64,000 nt of DNA from an uncultured Dehalococcoidia bacterium. Lineage in GTDB: Bacteria > Chloroflexota > Dehalococcoidia > Lucifugimonadales > UBA3495. The position numbers were made by a program, and so were the translations under genes. Under the pieces are notes generated by a model that was not told where the DNA came from, ran no database searches, and saw only the letters and a program-made list of their open reading frames with translations. This document shows, in pieces, positions 16,978-25,218 of this stretch. How positions within the stretch are numbered: the stretch's first letter is position 1; every line of letters begins with the position of its first letter. The DNA is taken from NCBI GenBank assembly GCA_958296225.1, contig OY282456.1:2542001-2606000 (forward strand). The letters run 5' to 3'.

Positions 16978-19746
16978 ATGACTACTACTGAAACGACCAG
17001 CGCGCCTGAAACGACCAGCGCGCCTGAAACGACCAGCGCGCTTGAAACCACCAGCGCGCCTGAAACGACCAGCGCGCTTGAAACGACCGGCGCGCTTGAA
17101 ACGACCAGCGCGCTTGAAACGACCAGCGCGCTAATGAACCCTTTTACCGTCACCGGCGAAATCGGCGGGCATCCCGTAACCCTCGAAACGGGCCGGCTGG
17201 CGCAGCAAGCCCATGGCGCCGTAACCGTCACCTGCGGCGAAACCATCCTGCTGGCAACCGCCGTGATGTCGGACCAGGCCCGCGAGGGCATTGACTTTCT
17301 GCCCCTGACCGTAGAGTTTGAAGAACGGCTCTACGCCGTGGGCAAAATCCCCGGCAGTTTTTTCCGGCGCGAAGGGCGCCCGGGCACCGAGGCCATCCTG
17401 TCGGCGCGCCTCACTGACCGCAGCATCCGGCCCCTTTTCCCCAAGGGCCTGCACAACGAAGTTCAGGTAATTATTACCGTCCTTTCCGTTGACGAAAATC
17501 ACCCGCCGGAAACCCTGGGCATGGTGGGCGCCTCTGCCGCCCTCGCCATCAGTCCAATTCCCTTTGACGGGCCCATCGGCGCTTGCCGCATCACCTGGAA
17601 CGGCCGGGATTACAGCATCAACCCCAGTTTCCAGCGCAGCAGCTCCGACCAGCTGAACATGGTGGTCGCCAGCAACCGCCACGCCATTATGATGGTGGAG
17701 TCCGGCTCGGTAGAGGTATCCGAGGAAGTCATTCTGGAGGGCATCCGGCTGGCGCACGAAAGCAACGTCCAGACCATCGCAATGATTGAGGAGCTGGCGG
17801 CGGCGCGGGGCGCCGAAAAGCGGGACGCGCATTTTGATTACGCCACTGCCGACGAACGACAGCAGAAGGTTGACGCCCTAGTTAACGGGCGCATCGCCGA
17901 GGTTCTGGAGCGCAACTCTTTCAAGAGCGAACGGGACGCCAGCCTGGACGCGGTGGAGGCCGAAGTAAAAGCGCAACTGGCCGATGACTATTCCGCTGCC
18001 GAAATTGCCGAATCTTTCAAGAACCTGGTCAAAGCGGAAGTGCGCGGGCGCATTCTCAACCGGAAGGTCCGGCCCGACGGGCGCCGCCTGGACGAGATTC
18101 GCCCCATCACTTGCAGCGTGGGCGAGCTGCCCCGGGCCCACGGCAGCGGCCTGTTCACCCGCGGGCAAACGCAGGTGCTGTCGGTGGCGACGCTGGCATC
18201 GCTGTCGATGAAGCAGACGCTGGACACCGTTGGCCCGGACAACACCAAACAGTTTATGCACCATTACAACTTTCCGCCGTACAGCGTCGGCGAGGCGCGG
18301 CGCGTGGGTTCCCCCGGCCGCCGGGAGATTGGACACGGCGCGCTGGCCGAGCGGGCGATTTTGGCCGCCATGCCTCCGGAAGCGGATTTCCCCTATACCG
18401 TGCGCGTGGTCAGCGAGGTGCTGGCCTCTAACGGTTCCACTTCCATGGGCAGCGTATGCGGTTCGTCTCTGGCCCTGATGGACGCCGGCGTGCCGCTGGC
18501 GGCCCCGGTCGCCGGCATCGCAATGGGCCTCATCACTGCAAACGGCGGCGACGGCGCCGGCTACGCCATTCTCAGCGACATTCAGGGCATTGAAGACTTT
18601 CTGGGGGACATGGACTTCAAAGTCGCCGGCACCGAGCGCGGCATCAACGCCCTCCAGATGGACGTGAAGATTGACGGACTGACGCAGGACTTGTTGAGCG
18701 AGGCTTTGGAACAGGCCCGCGTGGGGCGCCTCCACATTCTGGGCAAGATGTCGGAAGCCATCGTTGAACCGCGCCGGCAAATGAGCCGGTACGCTCCCAA
18801 GCTGGTGCGGATGCAGATTCCGGTGGAGAAGATTGGCGCTCTCATCGGCCCCGGCGGGCGGGTGATTCGCGCGATTCAGGAGGAAACGGGCTGTAATCTC
18901 GATGTGGCCGACGACGGCTCGGTGACCATCGCCTCCAATGACCAGGCCATGATTGAGCTGGCGCGCTCGCGGGTTGACGGGCTGACCCGGGACCCGGAGG
19001 TAGGCGACATCATCACGGGCAAAATTACCCGCACCACCAACTTCGGCGTATTTGTCGAGCTGATTCCCGGCGGCAAGGACGGTCTGGTTCGCAACGAAGA
19101 CATGGGGGACCTGGCCCACGAAGACGTGGACATCGGCCAGGAAATCACCGTGATGATTCACGAGATTGACCACATGGGCCGCATCAATATGTCCCGCCGC
19201 GCCCTGATGGGCGACACTGAACCGGCCCCGCCCCGGCCGGAGCGCAGTTCCTTCGGCGACCGGGACCGCGGGCCGCGCGGGGGCGGATTCGGGCGCGGCG
19301 GCGGCTTCGACCGCGACCGGGACCGGGGCGGCGACCGTGGTGGCCGCCCCGGTTACGGTGGTGGTGGTGGCGGCGGTGGCGGCCGCGGCGGCTACGGCGG
19401 CGGCGGCGGCGGACGGGACCGGGATCGCAACTCCGGCGGCCGCGGCGGTTACGGCGGTGGCGGCGGCGACCGGGACCGCGGGGGCCGGGGCGGCGGCGGT
19501 GGCGGTGGTGGTGGCTACGGCGGCGACCGGGACCGGGGCGGCCGGGGCGGCGGTGGTGGCGGTGGTGGTGGCTACGGCGGCGACCGGGACCGCAACAGCG
19601 GCGGACGCGACCGCAACTCCATGCTCGGCAGCGACCCTAACGACCGCGACCGGGGCGGACGCCGCCCACCGAATCGCAATTCCGGCGGGGGCGGACGCAG
19701 CCCGGCCGACCGGCGGTTCCTCGGCGGCGGCGGCGCGCGGCGCTAA
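16978..19746 (+). CDS. pnp: Polyribonucleotide nucleotidyltransferase with N-terminal repeat and C-terminal RGG-like tail
   Basis: PNPase degrades RNA 3' to 5' with phosphate. The core, from MNPFTVTGEIGGHPV (Met53), has two RNase PH domains, a helical domain, a KH domain with GALIGPGGRVIRAIQEETG and an S1 domain with GKITRTTNFGVFVELIPGG. Two additions are odd. Residues 5-52 are eight copies of the hexapeptide ETTSA(P/L). After the S1 domain a tail of about 175 residues is almost only Gly, Arg, Asp and Tyr (GGYGG and DRDRG units), like RNA-binding RGG regions. The start could be ATG 16978 (weak GAGG upstream) or the ATG at 17134, which would drop the hexapeptides. It pairs with rpsO upstream. 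Confidence 0.96.
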   Translation: MTTTETTSAPETTSAPETTSALETTSAPETTSALETTGALETTSALETTSALMNPFTVTGEIGGHPVTLETGRLAQQAHGAVTVTCGETILLATAVMSDQAREGIDFLPLTVEFEERLYAVGKIPGSFFRREGRPGTEAILSARLTDRSIRPLFPKGLHNEVQVIITVLSVDENHPPETLGMVGASAALAISPIPFDGPIGACRITWNGRDYSINPSFQRSSSDQLNMVVASNRHAIMMVESGSVEVSEEVILEGIRLAHESNVQTIAMIEELAAARGAEKRDAHFDYATADERQQKVDALVNGRIAEVLERNSFKSERDASLDAVEAEVKAQLADDYSAAEIAESFKNLVKAEVRGRILNRKVRPDGRRLDEIRPITCSVGELPRAHGSGLFTRGQTQVLSVATLASLSMKQTLDTVGPDNTKQFMHHYNFPPYSVGEARRVGSPGRREIGHGALAERAILAAMPPEADFPYTVRVVSEVLASNGSTSMGSVCGSSLALMDAGVPLAAPVAGIAMGLITANGGDGAGYAILSDIQGIEDFLGDMDFKVAGTERGINALQMDVKIDGLTQDLLSEALEQARVGRLHILGKMSEAIVEPRRQMSRYAPKLVRMQIPVEKIGALIGPGGRVIRAIQEETGCNLDVADDGSVTIASNDQAMIELARSRVDGLTRDPEVGDIITGKITRTTNFGVFVELIPGGKDGLVRNEDMGDLAHEDVDIGQEITVMIHEIDHMGRINMSRRALMGDTEPAPPRPERSSFGDRDRGPRGGGFGRGGGFDRDRDRGGDRGGRPGYGGGGGGGGGRGGYGGGGGGRDRDRNSGGRGGYGGGGGDRDRGGRGGGGGGGGGYGGDRDRGGRGGGGGGGGGYGGDRDRNSGGRDRNSMLGSDPNDRDRGGRRPPNRNSGGGGRSPADRRFLGGGGARR
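16990..17133 (+). repeat. 18-bp tandem repeat, eight units, in the 5' end of pnp
   Basis: Eight units of 18 bases (type GAAACGACCAGCGCGCCT) follow one another without interruption and end exactly before the ATG at 17134 that begins the conserved PNPase core. Units differ at the last codon (CCT or CTT), one unit has GGC for AGC, and one has ACC for ACG. Confidence 0.9.
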
Positions 19747-19773
19747 CGCGGAGCACGACGGGCGCGCATAGCG

Positions 19774-19801
19774 TAGGGGCAGGCTTCAAACCTGCCCTTA
19801 C
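19774..19801 (+). terminator. Inverted repeat after pnp, probable terminator
   Basis: TAGGGGCAGGCTT and AACCTGCCCTTA form a hairpin with a tiny loop 28 bases after the pnp stop. No T-run follows. Similar GGGGCGGGTTT/AAACCCGCCCC hairpins occur at 21022 and 44649. Confidence 0.5.
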
Positions 19802-19901
19802 ATCCGTCCTGTGGTATCATCATTGCAGCAGGTCAATGTGAACGATACGCTCCCGCTGCCAAACCGCCGGCTGTTCACCGCACGATAGAGGAGGTACTGA
19901 T

Positions 19902-20591
19902 ATGCCCGTAATCACCATTAACGGACCCATCGGCGCCGGCTCCATTGCGGTCGGGCAGCAGGTGGCTCACGATTTGCACCTCAACTACGTTGACCGGATG
20001 GTGTTCGCCGAAGCGGCGCGTATCATCGGGTCGCCGGTGTCCAACCTGATTGCGAAAGAGCAGCGAGTGGAACGGTTCGGCGACCGGGTAACCGCTCTGC
20101 TGGGCCGCGTGCTGGAGCGCGCCGCCGTATCAGGCGACTACGACCTTGGCGTTGGCATTGAGACTTTGCCGGAAACTTACCACGAGCTGGCCGGCGAGCC
20201 GTCCTCGCGAATGCAGCGGGTCAACGACCAGGTTTTCATCGACACGACCCGCGAGGTGGTGCGCAATCTGGCCCAGGGCGGACACGTGGTCATCATCGGC
20301 CGCGGTGCCAACGTGATTCTGGGGGACACCCCCGGAGTGCTTCACGTGGGAATGCTGGCGCCCATGGCCAAGCGGGTGGCAACCATCGTGGAAAGGGAGC
20401 ATCTCAGCGAATCGGAGGCCCGTTCTTACCTGGAAGGGCTGGAAGAGGCGCGGGTCAAGTTTTTCCAGAAGTTTTTCAAGGTTTCCCCCCACAATCCGAC
20501 CCTGTACCATATGATGCTGGACATGGGGCATATGAGTACCGACACCGCTGCTAAAATCATTTCCCACGCCACCGGCGACCTGGAACACTAA
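19902..20591 (+). CDS. Cytidylate kinase-like family protein
   Basis: The 229-residue protein resembles the cytidylate-kinase-like family. It opens with VITINGPIGAGSIAVGQQVA, a P-loop-like strand in which the usual GK(S/T) is replaced by GS, as is common in this family, followed by LNYVDRMVFAEAA. Later VVIIGRGANVILGD and LHVGMLAPMAKRVATIV match the adenylate/cytidylate kinase core, and ARVKFFQKFF the lid-type region. The family may phosphorylate a nucleoside monophosphate or another small molecule; this is not settled. A strong GAGGAGG site precedes the ATG. It is alone on its strand between two hairpins. Confidence 0.8.
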   Translation: MPVITINGPIGAGSIAVGQQVAHDLHLNYVDRMVFAEAARIIGSPVSNLIAKEQRVERFGDRVTALLGRVLERAAVSGDYDLGVGIETLPETYHELAGEPSSRMQRVNDQVFIDTTREVVRNLAQGGHVVIIGRGANVILGDTPGVLHVGMLAPMAKRVATIVEREHLSESEARSYLEGLEEARVKFFQKFFKVSPHNPTLYHMMLDMGHMSTDTAAKIISHATGDLEH

Positions 20592-20701
20592 ACTGCGCGT
20601 ACAATGCCGCCGGCCAGCGCTGCGCCCGGCTCAACCCGGGGCCGCTGGCGCCGACGGCTGGCAGACATCACTGGCAGACATCAAGGGAGGCAAGCAACAA
20701 T

Positions 20702-20995
20702 ATGTTCATCAGAATGGTTTGGGGGAAACTCCGCGCCGGTTCCTGGGAGGAATTTGAGCGCCACTACCACGAGCGCGTTACCGCCGGCTCTTCGCCCAAA
20801 GGCTTGCGCGAGCGGCAGCTCATCCGCAGCACCGAGGACCCGGACGAGGGCATCAGCGTCAGCATCTGGGAAACCCTGGGCGACCTGCGCGCCTACGAAA
20901 CCAGCGAGTTCCGCGCCAACATCGCCCGGGAGGTCGAGCATCTCTATCGCGGCGAGTACTGGGTGAAGCACTTTGAGATTGCCTCCACCGACTAA
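20702..20995 (+). CDS. ABM/dimeric alpha-beta barrel domain protein
   Basis: The 97-residue protein has the layout of antibiotic-biosynthesis-monooxygenase-type ferredoxin-fold domains: a first strand FIRMVWGKLRAGSWEEFERHY, the LRERQLIRSTEDPDEGISVSIWETLGDL strand-turn-strand region, and a closing YWVKHFEIAS strand. Members act as small cofactor-free oxygenases, haem-degrading enzymes or stress proteins, usually as dimers. No haem ligand or substrate can be inferred. GGGAGG lies about 12 bases before the ATG. A perfect hairpin follows the gene at 21022. Confidence 0.75.
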   Translation: MFIRMVWGKLRAGSWEEFERHYHERVTAGSSPKGLRERQLIRSTEDPDEGISVSIWETLGDLRAYETSEFRANIAREVEHLYRGEYWVKHFEIASTD

Positions 20996-21021
20996 CCGCG
21001 GCGGATAACGCGCCCGGATCT

Positions 21022-21056
21022 GACGCAGGGGCGGGTTTCAAACCCGCCCCTGCGTC
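21022..21056. terminator. Perfect 17-bp-stem hairpin between convergent genes
   Basis: GACGCAGGGGCGGGTTT and its exact complement are separated by one base. It lies 27 bases after the ABM gene and 37 bases from the end of the minus-strand gene at 21093, so it probably ends both transcripts. Confidence 0.75.
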
Positions 21057-21092
21057 TGGCGCGATGGTTGGCTGCGGAATCAGGCCGCGGTT

Positions 21093-21542
21093 TTACGAGT
21101 CGAAGTCCACGCCTACGCCCACTATCTCTACCTGCATCGAGCGGATGTCCGGGGCGCCGGCGTCGAAGGTTACGCCTACTACGACGTTGATGCCCCGGTC
21201 AACTTCCGGGCCGCCGGGGATTTCAAAGCGGCCGTCCAGGTGGTCGCCTTTGAGGGCCATACCCAGGTGCTCGGCGATAATCTTTTCGCCGTCATACACC
21301 AGCACTTCCGCGACGTTGGCGTGGGAGCGGGCGCGGAAGGAAACCGACACGGACTCGGCTTTGGTGCGGTTGCCGTTCTGCACGGTGGGGGTGGGTATGG
21401 CGAAGTGGAGCCAGGTGTTTTGGCCTTCGCTGCCTTCAATGCGGACGAAAGGCCCGCAATGGCGCACGGAGGCGATGCGGTTGAGGTATTCTCCGGTCAT
21501 TGCGGAGCCGTGTACCCAGGATGTGAATTTGTGCCCTGCCAT
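21093..21542 (-). CDS. Hypothetical beta-rich protein (DUF6623-like from memory)
   Basis: The 149-residue protein has SWVHGSAM near the start, a NTWLHFAIPTPTVQNG segment in the middle, VAEVLVYDGEKII, and an ending INVVVGVTFDAG ... VGVGVDF. The alternating hydrophobic pattern suggests a beta sandwich. The order WVHG - tWxHxaIPTP - vhvyDG - vGvxV resembles a family I remember as DUF6623, found in actinomycetes; I could not check this. No signal peptide or catalytic motif is seen. The gene is monocistronic, convergent with the ABM gene across the perfect hairpin. Confidence 0.55.
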   Translation of the reverse strand: MAGHKFTSWVHGSAMTGEYLNRIASVRHCGPFVRIEGSEGQNTWLHFAIPTPTVQNGNRTKAESVSVSFRARSHANVAEVLVYDGEKIIAEHLGMALKGDHLDGRFEIPGGPEVDRGINVVVGVTFDAGAPDIRSMQVEIVGVGVDFDS

Positions 21543-21623
21543 CGTTGGAACCTCCTGCCGGCGGTGGTGTTGGGTTGGATGGCGTTATGATAACAGGGTT
21601 TTTACGGGGATATACAGGGTTGA

Positions 21624-22160
21624 TTAGAGGATTCGGGCTTGCCGGCGTTCCATTTCCAGCAGGCGGGCTTTGACGCTGAGGCCGCCGGCTCCGTAGCCGT
21701 GCAGGCCGCCATTGGTACCCACGACGCGGTGGCAGGGTATTACCAGAGGGAACGGGTTTTTGGCCATGGCCTGGCCGGCGGCGCGGGAGGCGCGGGGGTT
21801 GCCGGCGGCGTCGGCCAGCCACTGATAGGAACGGGTTTCGCCGGGCGGGATGGTGCGACAGGCGGCCCATGCGGCGCCGTAGAAGGGCGGCGCGTTGGCG
21901 AGGTCCAGGGAGATACGTTCCAGCGCCGTGACGTTGCCGGCGAAGTAGTCGTTGAAGGCGGCCAGCGTGTCCGCGAAGGCTCCGGCGTTCTCCGCGGCGG
22001 TTTGCAGCGCATCGCCCAGCCCGGCCAACGCATCCTGGGGTTCCGGCTGGAGGCTGATTCGTTGCAGGCCGTCCGGCGCGCCCAACAGAGCCAGCCAGCC
22101 GACGGGGGTTTTTTGTACGTGGTAATAGAGTTGTGCCGCTGGTGATTTGACGGCGTTCAT
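21624..22160 (-). CDS. ogt: Methylated-DNA-protein cysteine S-methyltransferase (O6-alkylguanine repair)
   Basis: The 178-residue suicide enzyme takes alkyl groups from O6-alkylguanine onto its active cysteine, Cys143, in PFPLVIPCHRVVGTNG. The Arg finger/helix region is TIPPGETRSYQWLADAAG with SRAAGQAMAKNP, and LHGYGAGGLSVKARLLEME closes the domain. The N-terminal domain (residues 1-90) is present, as in Ogt and human MGMT. Length is normal. The ATG has GGGAGG upstream (TCCCGCGGGAGGTT region). It lies 58 bases after the stop of the transglutaminase gene on the same strand and may be the last gene of that transcript. Confidence 0.95.
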   Translation of the reverse strand: MNAVKSPAAQLYYHVQKTPVGWLALLGAPDGLQRISLQPEPQDALAGLGDALQTAAENAGAFADTLAAFNDYFAGNVTALERISLDLANAPPFYGAAWAACRTIPPGETRSYQWLADAAGNPRASRAAGQAMAKNPFPLVIPCHRVVGTNGGLHGYGAGGLSVKARLLEMERRQARIL

Positions 22161-22218
22161 CCGGTGGAACCTCCCGCGGGTTGCGATTTGGCGTCAGGCG
22201 CGTTTGGGGTGGTGGGGG

Positions 22219-24759
22219 TTAGACTTCGCGGCGGCGGAGGGCGTGCCAGGTCAGGGGGAAGCGGACGGCTTTCCAGGCTTCGGTTAGGGCGGCGTCCGCG
22301 GGCGGGTTGGCTCGGGTTGGGCCGGAGTAGGTGTGGCGGGCGTAGGCGTTCACGATTTGCAGGATGGCGGGCTGCTGTTCCGGCAGGGCGGCGGTTAGCC
22401 GGGCGGCCCACTGGTGAGGGGTTTGGTGCGCCTGTGGCGGCAGGGATGCCAGCCGGCTCAATCGTCGCAGGCGACGGTAGGCGGCCGGTATGTCGGGCGG
22501 CGTGGCCAGCAGCCAGCGCCAGAGCGCCCAGGCCGCGATGACGACCAGGAGGGCGGCGATGCCCAGACCCACGGCCCAGGGCCGGGCGGCGCGGGCCGCG
22601 CTTTGCCATCCGGCCGCGGATTCGCCGCGTGTCAGGAGGTCTTCTTCATCGAACAGCGACTCAAAGTCTTCGCAGTCCTCTTCGATTTCGCAGGGCAAGT
22701 CGCCGGCATCCGTGCCGCCATCGGACAGCCCGCCGCGTCTGGCCTGCTCCTCCGGGGGCAGGGCGGCGGGAATTTCCTTGCCGGGGGTGGGTTCAAAGGG
22801 CACCCAGCCGTAGCCGGGGAAATAAACTTCCGTCCAACCGTGGCTGTGATGGTCGGACACCATAAAGATGCTGGAATCAGCGACGGCGTTGCCGGCGGTG
22901 TAGCCGGTGGTCATGCGGGCCGGGATGCCCAGGCTGCGCATCAGAACCGTCATAGCGGAGCCAAAGTATTCGCTGTAACCCTCCCGGCTCTCAAAGAGGA
23001 AGTAGTCCACGCCGTCCACGCCGAAGGGCGGCGGGTCGATGGCCAGGTTATAGGCCAGATTGTCTTTGAGGTAGGACTCGACGGCCACCGCTTTGTCGTA
23101 GGGCGTTGCAGCGTCGGCGGTGAGGCTGCGGGCGAAGCTGGCCACCCGCGGCGGCATATCGTGGGGGAGCTGGGTGTAGCGGGTCCAGACCCAGGGGGCG
23201 TACTCTTCGCCGGCGGAGCGGAGTTGCTCCGGCTCGGCGGAGGAGACCGAGGCCGTGAGCTGGTACGGTTCGCCGGAGTCGGCATCGCCGCCGGCGGCGC
23301 GCACGGACAGAACGTCCGGCTCGGCGGGGACTATCTCCCCGATGACGGCGTTGAGTACGCTGCCGGTTCCGGCGCGCGCGACGGTTTCGAGGACAAAAGA
23401 GGACGGGAGATTGGCGGCGATGGCCTCGTCGGTGGCGTAGGCATCGGCGGCGACGGATTCACGAACGCCGGCGACGGCTTGCCGGAGGACTGCGGGCAGG
23501 TCGTCCGTACCGCTGTTCAGGTGGGGGTCGATGACGTAACGGGGCGAATCAAAGGTCTCGATGCGGATGTCGCGGTTGGCGCCGATGGCCTGGCCGCCGG
23601 CGAAAAGGCTGCGGCTATCATAGTTGGGGATGACCTCAAAGGTAACGTTGAACCGCTCCTGATTAGGGTTGGGAGCGCTGTATTCGGGCTGCCAGCCGGG
23701 TTCGCGGAGGACGGCGCCTTCGGACAGCCAACCCTCGTGGGTGTACTTGGCATAGGAACGGGCTTTCCAGTAGAGGGGCACGGGGGAGTTGACCTGCAAC
23801 ACGGGCGTATCGGTGGGGTTGATGGTGCCCTGGAAGGCCATGGTGTCGCCCCAGATGCGGTAGGGCAGGGGGCGGCGGGCGGGCAGTCCGGCGAACAGGC
23901 GGTTGAAGTCTTCCTCCCAGTGCACCAGGGGGGCGCGGCTGACGGAATAGACGGCGTTGGCCGGCCCCCACTGGCCGCCAGTGGGCAGCAGGAATGCGAT
24001 GAGCAGCGCCACGACGGCCACCATGGCGGTATCGCTGACGGTGAGGATGCCCAGGTGCCCGTCGTAGATGCGGCCCTGGCGGTCCCAGCGCTGGCGGGCG
24101 CGGACGGATTGCACCCATCCGACCAGCAAAAGGCCGGTGAACAGGTAGATGCCGAGGTAGATGCCGGCGTTGTCGGGCAGGAAGGTGAGATTGGACAGCA
24201 GGCCCACGGAGCCCAGGGCGAATACGCCCCAGAAGTTGCGATAGCGGAAAAAAACCCAGCCGGCCAGGTAGCCCGACAGCCAGGCGGCAATCATTAATCC
24301 CACGGCGAAGGGGAGCGGGTCAACGCTGATTCCCTCGCTGCGCGCGGCCAGAACCCATAAGGTCAGGCGGTCAAAAAGCTCGGCGGCGGTGGCGACTTGC
24401 AGTTCGTCGGGCGAGGCGGCGGTCATTTGCCAGATGACTACGCCGGCGCCCAGCAGCAGCCCGATGGGCAAGAGCGCGGCGGTCCACAGGCGCAGCCGGG
24501 TCAGCAGCAGGGCGGTCAGCACGGCCAGCAGCATCACCAGAACCAGCGAGGGCGTGGGCGCCCAATCCGCCACTTCGACGGACCAGACGACGATTATCAT
24601 ATTGAGGGTGAGCAGGCCGGCGGCGACCCAGCCGTCGGGGGGGCGCAGGGACAACAGCAAGGCCGGCAGGCGGCGGCCCAATTCCATCCAGCTCCAGAGG
24701 GAGCCGGCTCTGGGAGAGGGTTGGGGCAGGGTAGGCGCTGGGGTGGTAATGGTTGCCAT
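22219..24759 (-). CDS. TgpA-like membrane transglutaminase-domain protein with Cys-to-Ser change
   Basis: The 846-residue protein has six or more N-terminal membrane spans (residues about 40-265), a large extracytoplasmic part with a transglutaminase core near 560-660, one further span (about 735-757) and a C-terminal DUF4129-like cytosolic part. The core has EGYSEYFGSAMTVLMRSLGI and HSHGWTEVYFPGYGWVPFEP. In the family the first motif normally reads GYCEYF: the catalytic cysteine position is Ser596 (codon 22972-22974). The His and acidic residues remain. Together with the upstream DUF58 and MoxR genes it forms the well-known MoxR/DUF58/TgpA module, linked to cell-envelope work. Enzyme activity is doubtful; the family call is secure. 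Confidence 0.9.
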   Translation of the reverse strand: MATITTPAPTLPQPSPRAGSLWSWMELGRRLPALLLSLRPPDGWVAAGLLTLNMIIVVWSVEVADWAPTPSLVLVMLLAVLTALLLTRLRLWTAALLPIGLLLGAGVVIWQMTAASPDELQVATAAELFDRLTLWVLAARSEGISVDPLPFAVGLMIAAWLSGYLAGWVFFRYRNFWGVFALGSVGLLSNLTFLPDNAGIYLGIYLFTGLLLVGWVQSVRARQRWDRQGRIYDGHLGILTVSDTAMVAVVALLIAFLLPTGGQWGPANAVYSVSRAPLVHWEEDFNRLFAGLPARRPLPYRIWGDTMAFQGTINPTDTPVLQVNSPVPLYWKARSYAKYTHEGWLSEGAVLREPGWQPEYSAPNPNQERFNVTFEVIPNYDSRSLFAGGQAIGANRDIRIETFDSPRYVIDPHLNSGTDDLPAVLRQAVAGVRESVAADAYATDEAIAANLPSSFVLETVARAGTGSVLNAVIGEIVPAEPDVLSVRAAGGDADSGEPYQLTASVSSAEPEQLRSAGEEYAPWVWTRYTQLPHDMPPRVASFARSLTADAATPYDKAVAVESYLKDNLAYNLAIDPPPFGVDGVDYFLFESREGYSEYFGSAMTVLMRSLGIPARMTTGYTAGNAVADSSIFMVSDHHSHGWTEVYFPGYGWVPFEPTPGKEIPAALPPEEQARRGGLSDGGTDAGDLPCEIEEDCEDFESLFDEEDLLTRGESAAGWQSAARAARPWAVGLGIAALLVVIAAWALWRWLLATPPDIPAAYRRLRRLSRLASLPPQAHQTPHQWAARLTAALPEQQPAILQIVNAYARHTYSGPTRANPPADAALTEAWKAVRFPLTWHALRRREV

Positions 24760-24937
24760 AATGCCGACGGTAGGCAGTCAGTATAACGGCCAATGCCGGG
24801 AATAACAAACGCGAGCAGCCCCACAGCGAGCAGCCCCACGCCAATCAGACAATCCTTGACGGAATCCCAACCGGCCGTGTAGGTTGACAGCAGGGTAATC
24901 CGGCGCCCGCACTGTGTTGCGGCGGTTATGAGGTGCG

Positions 24938-25105
24938 ATGATGTCCGGCAAAGGAGATATGCGGATACAAAAAATAGTGGCGGAGAATGAGCGGAAAATA
25001 AAGTGTTTAGAAGATTTTGCCGATGCAAAAGCCAAAGAGAATACCGGACTGATTAGCAAAATCTACCAAAATCATAATGTCCTGATGGAGAAATCAAATG
25101 ACTGA
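24938..25105 (+). CDS. Small AT-rich ORF of unknown function
   Basis: Between the transglutaminase and DUF58 genes a 55-residue frame runs on the opposite strand (MMSGKGDMRIQKIVAENERK start, MEKSND end). It has GAGG upstream of the double ATG and uses AT-rich codons (AAA, ATA, TTA, GAT, AAT) quite unlike its neighbours. A second mini-frame of 22 codons (ATG at 25098, stop at 25164) overlaps its end by eight bases, as toxin-antitoxin or restriction genes often do. Both are too short to classify. They may be the remains of an acquired two-gene unit. Low confidence. Confidence 0.3.
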   Translation: MMSGKGDMRIQKIVAENERKIKCLEDFADAKAKENTGLISKIYQNHNVLMEKSND

Positions 25106-25218
25106 CCGGGCCGAACCGGGTCTGCAAGCGCTGGCCGACTTGGCCGCAGCTTACGAACTCTGGTGACACCGGCATAGCGCGCGCGGTGTACCTGCCGGCT
25201 CAGGACACCGCACCGGGA

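Noticed and set aside
22414..24297. Plus-strand frame of over 600 codons across the transglutaminase gene
   Set aside because: Gly/Ala-rich antisense shadow without motif or start signal; the minus-strand gene has clear membrane spans and a transglutaminase core.
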